A stretch of 64,000 nt of DNA from Ruminiclostridium cellobioparum DSM 1351 = ATCC 15832 (GTDB taxonomy: Bacteria > Bacillota > Clostridia > Acetivibrionales > DSM-1351): the NCBI RefSeq assembly GCF_000621505.1, contig NZ_JHYD01000002.1, forward strand, positions 186,001 to 250,000, in the 5' to 3' direction. The notes beneath the pieces are model-generated. The model saw only the letters and a list, made by a program, of their open reading frames with translations, was not told the origin of the DNA and made no database searches. Position numbers and translations under genes: made by a program. Positions 54,794 through 63,177 of the stretch are shown here, in pieces. Numbering within the stretch: the first letter of the stretch is position 1; each line of letters opens with the position of its first letter.

Positions 54794-56331
54794 ATATGAA
54801 AAACAATAAAGATGAATGGAAAACAGCAAGATTTATTTTTTCAGGCTTGAGCAGGCTTGCAGCCTTTTCAAAAAAAACCGTAGCAGGTTTGAACAAAAAC
54901 AGAGAGGGAAAGTACTCAATAACTGTCATTGGGCTGGGAGCAGGAGCGCTGGTACTGCTGCTGCTTGTAATCATGCTGTTTGTGCCGCCGTTTCTGGGCA
55001 TGTCGGATGACGGTTCCTTCGCCCGCAGGATTAATCCGATGGGGATATACCACAGAGAGGACGCAGGTGAAAACCTGTATTTTAATTACTACGTAAGGGA
55101 GTATCTGTCCCTGGCCCCGGAAAGCGGTTTTTTTGCCGGGCTGACAGGTCAGCGCGCCCTGATATATGCTGCAAAAGGGCTGGATGGGTTGTTTACCCGT
55201 GACAATATTTTTGATTTGAGATTTCTGGCTTTAATATACGGCTTGTTATATATCCCTGCAATCTTTCTGCTGGTAAAGCAGGCCGCATACAGGGTAAAGA
55301 CCTTTACCGAAAGTGTTGTAATAGGTTTGGCAGGTGTGGTCATATTTGCAGATGTATCCTACATAACCTACTTCAGCTCCTTTTATACAGAACCGCTGGT
55401 GCTGATTTCCATAATTTTCTGTGCCGGTGCTGCTTTGGCATTGCAGCAGGAAAGACATAATATGTTTTATCTTATTATATATACAATTTTTGGGATTGTT
55501 TTGACAACTATTGAAAATAAATACGCCATAACAGGTTTATTTTTAGGAATATTGGGTGTAAAATTTGTGTTTATCGATAAAGGCCTGTTTTGGAGAACAG
55601 GCTGTATAGCGGCGGTGCTTCTGCTTTTTTTGAGCGTAATGTTTTCTGCCGCATACGCACCTTCTTCCTTTACTCTGTCGGGGAAATACAATGCAATGAC
55701 CAGGGGAGTGCTGCTGCAGTCAACCGATCCCGAAGAGACCTTGAGGGAATTCGGCATTGACGGCTCCTATTCAATACTTGCAGACACAAGCAGCAATGAA
55801 CAATATCCCCTGTTGGACCCCGAAAACAAAGACTTGAAACAAGGATTTTATGACAGGTATAATTCAGCTGAAATAGCCTATTATTATTTTAAGCATCCCA
55901 GATCGCTGGTTGCCATGCTGGATATTTCGGTGAAAGCGGCTTTTAATATCAGAAGGGACTTCAGCGGAAATTATGAGAAAGGTGCAGGGATGCCCAGAAT
56001 GGCAAAAAGCCTGTTCTGGTCCTTATGGAGCAGTTTTAAAACCAATTCCATACCGAAAACCATCGGATTCCTGATAGTTTTACTGGTGGCAATTGTTTTG
56101 CTCTTCAAACAGAAGTCGGTTAAAATCATAAAAGGATACCGGCAAAGAAGTTCAATACCCCTGGAGGTTATGCTTGTAATATTCTTCGTGGGTGTTTCAA
56201 ATGCTATTATTACGATAGTTAACAGCGGAGATGCTGAAATGGTTCAGAACCTTTTTCTTTTCAGCGTTTCCCTTGACCTTATAATCTATCTCAGTTTAGC
56301 GGAAGTGCTGCACAGACTTAAAATATTGTAG
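54790..56331 (+). CDS. Large membrane protein of the exopolysaccharide operon (GT-C-like)
   Basis: This 513-aa protein has 10-12 hydrophobic segments. The first outer loop reads MSDDGSFARRINPMGIYH, with an acidic pair in the GT-C position, so it may be a polyprenyl-phosphate sugar transferase. I see no other motif. It could also serve in polymer export. ATG 54790 overlaps the previous stop (ATGA). It is 33 nt before the next gene. Confidence 0.65.
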   Translation: MNMKNNKDEWKTARFIFSGLSRLAAFSKKTVAGLNKNREGKYSITVIGLGAGALVLLLLVIMLFVPPFLGMSDDGSFARRINPMGIYHREDAGENLYFNYYVREYLSLAPESGFFAGLTGQRALIYAAKGLDGLFTRDNIFDLRFLALIYGLLYIPAIFLLVKQAAYRVKTFTESVVIGLAGVVIFADVSYITYFSSFYTEPLVLISIIFCAGAALALQQERHNMFYLIIYTIFGIVLTTIENKYAITGLFLGILGVKFVFIDKGLFWRTGCIAAVLLLFLSVMFSAAYAPSSFTLSGKYNAMTRGVLLQSTDPEETLREFGIDGSYSILADTSSNEQYPLLDPENKDLKQGFYDRYNSAEIAYYYFKHPRSLVAMLDISVKAAFNIRRDFSGNYEKGAGMPRMAKSLFWSLWSSFKTNSIPKTIGFLIVLLVAIVLLFKQKSVKIIKGYRQRSSIPLEVMLVIFFVGVSNAIITIVNSGDAEMVQNLFLFSVSLDLIIYLSLAEVLHRLKIL

Positions 56332-56364
56332 CCTGCAGCATGTGTGCAGGTACATGGAGGAGAA

Positions 56365-57222
56365 ATGGCCAGTAAACGTTTTGAAATTTTAGTTCAGGAT
56401 TTGGGATTGTTAGCATTTTTAATATCTATGTTTTTCAGCCTGGCGGTTTTATTTGCCGGAGGTTCGGAATTCCGGATTGAAAACGCTGTAATGCTGTTTG
56501 TCACTGTTATTGCCATCATACTTGTGACGTTTTCGGCCGACCTGGCCTCCTTTATAATTGTCGGGTCCCAAATAATCTGCTTCACGGCTTACAAACTTTT
56601 TATGCTGTATCAAAGAGGTTCGGTTATAAGTAGCTATTCCTTTGCCTGGCTTGTACTGCCAATACTGGTGGTGGGCTCAATGAGACTGTTTATATTCGGC
56701 CGCAGCAAACTTGAACTGGAAAACAGCATATTGAGAGAGCAGGTTGAGGAGCTTGTAATGATAGATCCACTGACAGGCCTGTATAATCTGAGAAGCTTTT
56801 ATTACGATATTGATAAGCAGATAAGGTATACAAGACGCAATAAGCTTCCGTTGACTCTAATGCTGATAAAGCTGCGCTATGCCCAGGAATTGAAGAGAAT
56901 ACTTTCAAAAAAGAATTTTGATAAACTTAAACAGCGGCTTGCCGAGGTAATTGGTGATGCCATCAGGGTGGAGGACAACCAATACAGTATAGATAGTGAC
57001 GGAAGTCTTGCAATTATTCTGACCTGTGACGACGCCGGAGGAGAATTGGTCCGCAACCGGATCAGGTCTATGGTAGGTGAAAAAGATGCATTTGACGGGA
57101 TTACCGATACCTCGATCAAAGTTGAGGTGCAGATTGCTTTTGTTCAATACAGGGAGGAGATCGGAAACGACGGAGTCTTCTTTAAACAGAGTGTTGAGAA
57201 GGAACTGCAGTATGACGTTTAA
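56365..57222 (+). CDS. Membrane protein with degenerate GGDEF domain and intact I-site
   Basis: This 285-aa protein has four hydrophobic segments (about 12-110), a short coiled coil (LELENSILREQVEEL) and a GGDEF-fold domain (about 130-285). DPLTGLYNLR is kept, but the first metal Asp is lost (MLIKLRYAQEL in place of DxDxFK). The GGDEF signature reads DSDGS (210-214). The inhibitory-site motif RxxD is intact at 201-204 (RVED), exactly five residues before the signature, as in active cyclases. It should bind c-di-GMP without making it, like PelD or PssE. ATG 56365 follows TGGAGG. It overlaps the next gene by 11 nt. Confidence 0.82.
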   Translation: MASKRFEILVQDLGLLAFLISMFFSLAVLFAGGSEFRIENAVMLFVTVIAIILVTFSADLASFIIVGSQIICFTAYKLFMLYQRGSVISSYSFAWLVLPILVVGSMRLFIFGRSKLELENSILREQVEELVMIDPLTGLYNLRSFYYDIDKQIRYTRRNKLPLTLMLIKLRYAQELKRILSKKNFDKLKQRLAEVIGDAIRVEDNQYSIDSDGSLAIILTCDDAGGELVRNRIRSMVGEKDAFDGITDTSIKVEVQIAFVQYREEIGNDGVFFKQSVEKELQYDV

Positions 57223-58804
57223 AGGAACCCTGATATTTATTTTATGCCTCTGCATATCTTTCATGATGCCGCTGAAGGGGGCTTATGCCCGGGAGGTCAA
57301 TGTTCTGAAAGCAAAAGACATACTTTTTGTCTATGATGAGGATATGACTCAAAGGGCATATGAAAATGTTGCGGCTATGGCCGACATACTGACTTACATG
57401 GGATATGGGACCACCTACAGTACTGTTGACCAAAGCAGGGGAAGGCTTGATAAATTTGACAGCATTTTGTTTTATCATGAAGGCGATAGTATAAACCCTA
57501 TGTTTATACGGGAGCTTCAGGGTTTGAACAATAAAATAATGGTTGTGGGCGGGGGAGATGTTACTGATATAATCAAGGCTTTGAAACTGAACTGTGTTTC
57601 TTTTCAGGTACAGGATGCTGTAGTGCGGTTTTCCTATGCTTTCAGTTCCGGGAAGGAAAGCTCAGGTATGCTCAAGGCCGAGAGGGCGGCAATTGTTCAG
57701 GGTACATTTGCAAACAGTGCCGGTTATATCGAAGCAGACGGGAAAGCTTCGGAATTATCTGTCAGTGCGGGCAGATTCAGCTGTATGGGAGTTTTTGATT
57801 ATGAAAATGATATTTTGAAAGCAGCATTCTCAGACCAGATTTCAAAGTGGAAATGGCCCTTTGAAAATCTGCCCAACAGTTACCCCCAGTATATAGTTTT
57901 TGATAATGTGTACCCGTTCTTTAACGGTGAGAGGCTGCTGAAGGTTGTAGAAATGCTGGCAGAAAGAGGTACTCCGTATTCCATAACCGTAATGCCTGTA
58001 TACCGGAACAGTGAATATCCCGCAATGAAGCATTTCTGTGAGATACTCAGATATGCCCAGTCAAAGGGGGCCGGAATAATATTGAAAGCTCCGTTGATTA
58101 ACACTGCCGAGCCTTCCCTTGAGGAAGTCAACAGGAAAATAACCTCTGCGGTGGAGGCATATAACAAATACGGCGTATTTCCCATGGCGATTGAGGCTCC
58201 AAACAACTGGATTCATGAAAAACTGGGACTGGATATATTGAGAAGATTCAGTACGGTTATTTTGTACGCCGGCCAGGACAGAAACAACTGGTCGGATATT
58301 GACGGCTACAATACGGTTTATTCCGACGGACACCATATTATAGCTCCGGCGCTCCTCAACGGGGATACAGGCAGTAATATGGTCAATACCTATAGCACGG
58401 CTCTGTATCTGGATATGAATGACGATACGGGTACCATAGAAAACCAGATAAAGCTCATTGAGGATTCTGCAGTGCCGCTGAAAAGCCTGAGATCCATAGC
58501 TCATACGGTCTATACCGATGACAGGGTAATCAACTCCAGGGGAGATATACTGACTCTGAATGGCAGAGTACAGTCCCTGAAATACACTCCTTTCACTTAT
58601 GAGGAAAATTTTGAATATAACAGGGGAGTGGTAGGACGGCTGGCCGAAAGCATGGCCAGGGAAAACAAAAGGCTTCTGATAATTGTTAGCGGAATTTCCA
58701 TTCTGTTTATTATCTTTATAGCAGTTGCACGCTATCAAAACAGAAGGCGGTTCCTGTTCAAAAGCAATTCAGGTCAAAATACCGATAAGGGGGACACAGA
58801 TTGA
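57212..58804 (+). CDS. DUF2334 polysaccharide-deacetylase-like protein
   Basis: This 530-aa exported protein starts at ATG 57212 with AAGGA 8 nt upstream and overlaps the preceding gene by 11 nt. A signal segment spans residues 1-25 and a C-terminal membrane helix about 490-512 (LLIIVSGISILFIIFIAV), so the domain faces outside. YIVFDNVYPFFNGE is the DUF2334 strand with its metal Asp. GTPYSITVMPVY and later VFPMAIEAPNNW follow in the family order of NodB-type deacetylases. It could deacetylate the polymer made by the operon. The N-terminal 200 residues (VYDEDMTQRAYENVAAM) are a separate domain. It overlaps the GT2 gene by 4 nt. Confidence 0.75.
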   Translation: MTFKGTLIFILCLCISFMMPLKGAYAREVNVLKAKDILFVYDEDMTQRAYENVAAMADILTYMGYGTTYSTVDQSRGRLDKFDSILFYHEGDSINPMFIRELQGLNNKIMVVGGGDVTDIIKALKLNCVSFQVQDAVVRFSYAFSSGKESSGMLKAERAAIVQGTFANSAGYIEADGKASELSVSAGRFSCMGVFDYENDILKAAFSDQISKWKWPFENLPNSYPQYIVFDNVYPFFNGERLLKVVEMLAERGTPYSITVMPVYRNSEYPAMKHFCEILRYAQSKGAGIILKAPLINTAEPSLEEVNRKITSAVEAYNKYGVFPMAIEAPNNWIHEKLGLDILRRFSTVILYAGQDRNNWSDIDGYNTVYSDGHHIIAPALLNGDTGSNMVNTYSTALYLDMNDDTGTIENQIKLIEDSAVPLKSLRSIAHTVYTDDRVINSRGDILTLNGRVQSLKYTPFTYEENFEYNRGVVGRLAESMARENKRLLIIVSGISILFIIFIAVARYQNRRRFLFKSNSGQNTDKGDTD

Positions 58805-60117
58805 CACTGATAGATATATTGTCATTGTACGCTATTATTGCTATTTGGGGACTTATGCTGATAAATGTGGTTTTGTCCATAGGAGGCTTTCTCTATTACA
58901 TCCGGGTCAACCGTACCGACGGACACATAAAGCTGAAGGAATATCCCATGGTTTCAATAATGGTTCCGGCTCATAATGAAAGCATTGTAATAAGAAAGAC
59001 TGTTCAGGCGCTTTTGGCTCTTGATTACCCAAAGGATAAATACGAAATCATAGTAATAAACGACAATTCCTCTGATGACTCTGCGGAGGTTTTGAAAAAA
59101 ATACAGGAAAAAAATCCTGACAGAAAGCTGATAGTAATAAATACCGATAACGTTTCGGGCGGCAAGGGAAAGTCCAATGCTCTCAATATCGGATTTTCGG
59201 TGAGCAGCGGAAGTGTAATCGCAATATATGACGCCGATAATACCCCCGAACCCAATGCACTCACCCTATTGGTGGAAAATCTCATGTCGGACGATAAGCT
59301 GGGCGCCGTCATAGGAAAGTTCAGAACCAGGAACAGGAATGCTTCCCTGATGACCCGCTTTGTAAATATAGAAACCCTGGCTTATCAATGTATGAACCAG
59401 GCAGGCAGATGGTTTTTCTTCAAGCTGTGCACAATACCCGGCACAAACTTTGTCATACGCAGGAGTATTATTGAACGTATCGGAGGCTGGGATACAAAAG
59501 CCCTGTCTGAAGACACCGAAATAAGCTTCAGAATATACAGGATGGGATATAAAATTAAACTGATGCCCCTGTCGGTGACCTGGGAACAGGAACCGCAGCT
59601 GCTGCGCATATGGCTCAAGCAGAGGACAAGATGGGCAAAAGGGAATATATACGTACTGAAGGAAAACTTCAAGTATGTATTTGACAGGAAAGCTGGAGCT
59701 ATGCGGCTGGATGTCCTGTATTACGGACTGGTTTACATCCTTATGCTGTCCTCACTTGTCTGTTCCGATCTGATATTCATCCTGTCGGTTTTGGGTTTTG
59801 CACATGTCACCCTGGGGGGCTTTTCCAGTGTGCTCTGGCTTATGGCCATACTCGTATTTGTTTTAAATGTGCTGATAACCCTGGCAGTTGAGAAAAATGA
59901 GTTCAATATGGAGTCGGCACTGCTCATACTATTGATGCTTTTTACCTATTCCAAGCTATGGGTGGTTGTAGTATTGAATGCTTTAATACAAAGTGCAAAC
60001 GATGCCATATTTAAAAGAGAGATAAAGTGGTATAAAACTGAACGATCTATAGAAAATAATAGAGAACCGGGGGAGAATGCCAATGTTCATGTTCGTGTTA
60101 AAAGGAAGAAGGAGTAA
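58801..60117 (+). CDS. GT2 exopolysaccharide synthase (BcsA-like, no PilZ domain)
   Basis: This 438-aa processive glycosyltransferase has one membrane segment at the start and three or four at the end (about 300-410). The GT2 motifs are complete: NDNSSDDSAE, the metal motif DADN (144-147), the base motif SED (236-238), and QRTRW (274-278). It polymerises a beta-linked sugar and passes it through its own channel. It ends about 40 residues after the last membrane helix, so there is no room for a PilZ domain. TTG 58801 overlaps the previous stop by 4 nt and has AAGGGGG 7 nt before it. The polymer (cellulose, poly-GlcNAc or other) cannot be told from sequence alone. Confidence 0.9.
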   Translation: MTLIDILSLYAIIAIWGLMLINVVLSIGGFLYYIRVNRTDGHIKLKEYPMVSIMVPAHNESIVIRKTVQALLALDYPKDKYEIIVINDNSSDDSAEVLKKIQEKNPDRKLIVINTDNVSGGKGKSNALNIGFSVSSGSVIAIYDADNTPEPNALTLLVENLMSDDKLGAVIGKFRTRNRNASLMTRFVNIETLAYQCMNQAGRWFFFKLCTIPGTNFVIRRSIIERIGGWDTKALSEDTEISFRIYRMGYKIKLMPLSVTWEQEPQLLRIWLKQRTRWAKGNIYVLKENFKYVFDRKAGAMRLDVLYYGLVYILMLSSLVCSDLIFILSVLGFAHVTLGGFSSVLWLMAILVFVLNVLITLAVEKNEFNMESALLILLMLFTYSKLWVVVVLNALIQSANDAIFKREIKWYKTERSIENNREPGENANVHVRVKRKKE

Positions 60118-62383
60118 ATTCTTCAGAGTAACTATTTTTGTATTGATAACAGTAGTTTTTGCGGCAGGCGGAACAGCTCGGGACGTCTGTGCAGCCTCTG
60201 CCGCAAAAGCATCCATCGCCGAGGCGGCCGCAACTGATGTCTCCGGCCGGGATAACAAGGATAAAATAATATCTTCGGAGGATGCTTTGCTGTCCAGTGT
60301 CGGCAGTATGCTCGAAAATGCCGGCGCGCCTGCATCCACAAAACCCAAACTTCCCAAAGCCGGTCTGACTGCGGATTTTACATGGGATGCACCGCAGATA
60401 CTGAAGGGCATATACTCTTCGGCAGACCTGTATTTCAGCCTGCCTAAATACTGGAGTACGAAATATGTCTGCGTAAAGCTGGAATACAGGGTCAGCCAGC
60501 TGATAAAAGACATACCCTGCACGCTGACCTTTGCAATAAACAAACAACCCTTTTATTCCTGCCAATTGACCTACAAAAATAATGAAAAGAATTTTATATA
60601 TGTTTTAATACCGGCAAACCTGATCAAAAATGACAGGGAGAGCAGCACAAACACCCTTACCATATCCGGTTATGCCAGGCTTTACAATGACCAGGGCTGC
60701 ATAGACGATGAAAGCAATGCAAACTGGATTACCTTCTCCGAAGCCTCCGGTGTGGAAGTAGGCTATGATCTGCTGGCCCACCAAAACCGTATCGACTTTT
60801 ATCCGTATCCCTTCATATCTTCGGATAACCAGAGCGGGGCGGATACGGTGGTCACCGTTGCAGATACGGCTCAGAATGAAGAGGTAGCCGCTGCCATGAT
60901 GATTATGACCGGGCTGGGCAAGAATACAAAAAATAATAATAATCTTGAAATAAGTTCCTGGCAGGAAGCCCAGAGCGGCGGTAAAAGCAGGCATATACTG
61001 GTCGGACTGACAAAGGATATGCCTGCCGGGCTCACTAAATATATTCAGCCTTACCGCAATCAGTTAAAGGGGCAGGTCATGCTCCTGTTTGTAAATGATG
61101 ACCGGGGCAATCCCTTGCTCCTCATTACCTCCGAGGATGCCGACTGTCTGGCCGAAGCGGGTTATTTCCTGGGAGACAGTGAGCGTGTAAGTCAGGAAAG
61201 CGATAATATAACCTTCATAAGGAAGGGTACTGCGGAAATAAGGAAGAATGCCAGAGCGCAAAGTGATATGAAAGCCGACAGATATAACCTTCAGGAGATG
61301 ACCGGCGGGGGCTTTGAGTTCATAGGGCCCTTCCGCCAGGAAAAAACACTGTTTTTACCCCTGCCTGCCGATTATATCTTATCCTCGGCAAGTAAGGTGA
61401 CGGTAAATTTCAGGTACAGCAAAAATCTGGATTTCAATAGATCAATGCTCACCGTCTACTGGGGAGACATACCTGTGGGAAGCAAAAAGCTGGCGCTGGA
61501 GAACGCCGACAATGACGAACTAACCTTCTTCATGCCTGCTGATGTGGTGGGCACAAAAGGCAGCAGCATGAAGTTTGCTTTTGATCTGGAAATACCCGAC
61601 CTTTTTTGTACTACAAGGCGGGATGAGATGCCATGGGCATATATCACAAAGAATACATCCATCTACCTGCCCCCCGACAACAGTACCAGACTCAGCTTTG
61701 ACAGCAGGCCGGCTCCTTTTCAGAAAGGGGGCAGCCTGAACGACGTTTTGCTGGTATTGTCGGACAAACCGACTGCAGCAGAACTGACACTGCTGGGGAG
61801 AACACTTTCATTGTATTCGGCTGCGGCCGATGCCTATGGCAGCCTGACAGTTAAAAAGGCGGGCGAATTCAACGAGCAGGAGGCAAACTATAATATCATC
61901 ACATCGGGAACTCCTGCCGGTAACAGCCTCATATCAAAAATTAACGACAAACTTTACTTTAAGTATAACAGCAGCGGGTCGGAATTTATGACAAATGACA
62001 AATTAATCCTTACCTCTGATTATGCAAGATCCATAGGGACGCTGCAGCTGCTGAAATCACCCTATGCCGACGGCAGAGCACTTCTGGTCCTGACAGGGCC
62101 TGATCCCAATGCTCTTGGCAGGGTGACGAAGCTGGTCAGCAATGAAAAAATGAGCTGGAACCTTAAGAATGATTTTGTCCTGATTGACAGCAAGGGCAAT
62201 ATAAAATCCTATCAGTTTCAAAATGAAGAGCTTACCGAAACCAAACCCACCCTGGCAAAGAGCATATTTGAAAACAGAAGCTCCCTGCTGTTCGCACTTG
62301 CAGGAACCTCGGTCATGGTGGTGCTGTTCCTGGCAATGCTGTTGATAATACTGAGAATGCGGCATAAAAGGCCAAATCCATAA
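60083..62383 (+). CDS. BcsB-like extracytoplasmic subunit
   Basis: This 766-aa protein has a signal segment (about 12-38) and a C-terminal membrane helix (LLFALAGTSVMVVLFLAMLL) that would pack against the synthase. The body alternates beta-sandwich CBM-like and ferredoxin-like domains, as in BcsB. It contains CIDDESNANWITFSEASGV, the family's conserved 'C.DdeS.ANW' block (about residues 212-226). ATG 60083 is 7 nt after GGGGGAG; it overlaps the GT2 gene by 35 nt. It guides the growing polymer outside the membrane. A terminator follows. Confidence 0.85.
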   Translation: MFMFVLKGRRSKFFRVTIFVLITVVFAAGGTARDVCAASAAKASIAEAAATDVSGRDNKDKIISSEDALLSSVGSMLENAGAPASTKPKLPKAGLTADFTWDAPQILKGIYSSADLYFSLPKYWSTKYVCVKLEYRVSQLIKDIPCTLTFAINKQPFYSCQLTYKNNEKNFIYVLIPANLIKNDRESSTNTLTISGYARLYNDQGCIDDESNANWITFSEASGVEVGYDLLAHQNRIDFYPYPFISSDNQSGADTVVTVADTAQNEEVAAAMMIMTGLGKNTKNNNNLEISSWQEAQSGGKSRHILVGLTKDMPAGLTKYIQPYRNQLKGQVMLLFVNDDRGNPLLLITSEDADCLAEAGYFLGDSERVSQESDNITFIRKGTAEIRKNARAQSDMKADRYNLQEMTGGGFEFIGPFRQEKTLFLPLPADYILSSASKVTVNFRYSKNLDFNRSMLTVYWGDIPVGSKKLALENADNDELTFFMPADVVGTKGSSMKFAFDLEIPDLFCTTRRDEMPWAYITKNTSIYLPPDNSTRLSFDSRPAPFQKGGSLNDVLLVLSDKPTAAELTLLGRTLSLYSAAADAYGSLTVKKAGEFNEQEANYNIITSGTPAGNSLISKINDKLYFKYNSSGSEFMTNDKLILTSDYARSIGTLQLLKSPYADGRALLVLTGPDPNALGRVTKLVSNEKMSWNLKNDFVLIDSKGNIKSYQFQNEELTETKPTLAKSIFENRSSLLFALAGTSVMVVLFLAMLLIILRMRHKRPNP

Positions 62384-62414
62384 TGGCGGGATTACAAAAC
62401 CGGCAATAATATAA

Positions 62415-62453
62415 ACGGGGCTGTCTCAATTGATTCTCTTGAGACGGCCCCGT
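62415..62453 (+). terminator. Terminator of the exopolysaccharide operon
   Basis: A 15-bp stem ACGGGGCTGTCTCAA (62415-62429) pairs with 62439-62453 with one G-T pair. It lies 31 nt after the BcsB-like stop. The 3' tail has few T's on the plus strand, but the stem is very stable. Confidence 0.75.
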
Positions 62454-62509
62454 CTGCTTAAAGATTATTTAAATTTAAAATATGTGCACAATAAGGTTAA
62501 CTTTAAACT

Positions 62510-63109
62510 TTACTTTAAAAACTTTACTCTGAAATCCAGCGGCTGAAACTGCTTTTCATCGGGAGAAGCGGTAGGCTTTCCAAAAGGCATCTGGGCCAGC
62601 AGCTTCCAGTTGGAAGGAATATTCCATTCCCTGCTTACACTGGAATCTATAAGGGGATTATAATGCTGCAGCGAAGCACCAAAACCCTCCAGCTCAAGTG
62701 CGGTCCAAACTATATACTGCAGCATTCCGCCGGACTCTAAAGACCAGACGGGAAAATTGTCCTTGTACAGTTCAAATTGGCGCTGCAGTGATTCTACCAC
62801 TGATTGATCCTCAAAAAACAATACCGTACCATAACCGTTTTTAAATGAATCAATTTTGCTTTCAGTTGAACTAAAGTTTTCTGGAGGTACGAGCTTTCTC
62901 AGTTCCTCCTTTGTCAGGTCCCATAATTTATCGTGATGTCCGCCGAGTAAAACCATGACCCTGCCGCTCTGACTGTTAAACGCAGTAGGAGCGTATTTAA
63001 CCGCATCATTTACAATTTCCTGAAGCCTTGTATCTGAAACAGTTGACTCTTTGCTGATTCCATAAAAAGAACGTCTATCTTTAACCGCATTATAAAAATC
63101 TTTTGACAT
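62510..63109 (-). CDS. Nitroreductase-family protein (HBN1/Frm2-like)
   Basis: This 199-aa FMN protein starts at ATG 63109 with AAGGAGG 9 nt upstream; the longer frame to 63154 lacks a ribosome site. DRRSFYGI near the start is the FMN-phosphate Arg-Ser motif. YAPTAFNSQSGRVMVLLG follows and QMPFGKPTASP near the end closes the pocket. The short form without a second active-site loop is like the fungal/bacterial HBN1/Frm2 group, linked to oxidative and lipid stress. It stands alone. Confidence 0.85.
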   Translation of the reverse strand: MSKDFYNAVKDRRSFYGISKESTVSDTRLQEIVNDAVKYAPTAFNSQSGRVMVLLGGHHDKLWDLTKEELRKLVPPENFSSTESKIDSFKNGYGTVLFFEDQSVVESLQRQFELYKDNFPVWSLESGGMLQYIVWTALELEGFGASLQHYNPLIDSSVSREWNIPSNWKLLAQMPFGKPTASPDEKQFQPLDFRVKFLK

Positions 63110-63177
63110 ATTGGTAATCCTCCTTAATGTTTTTACATAAATAAGATTTACCACTTAAATGCGATTTTAAACATATA

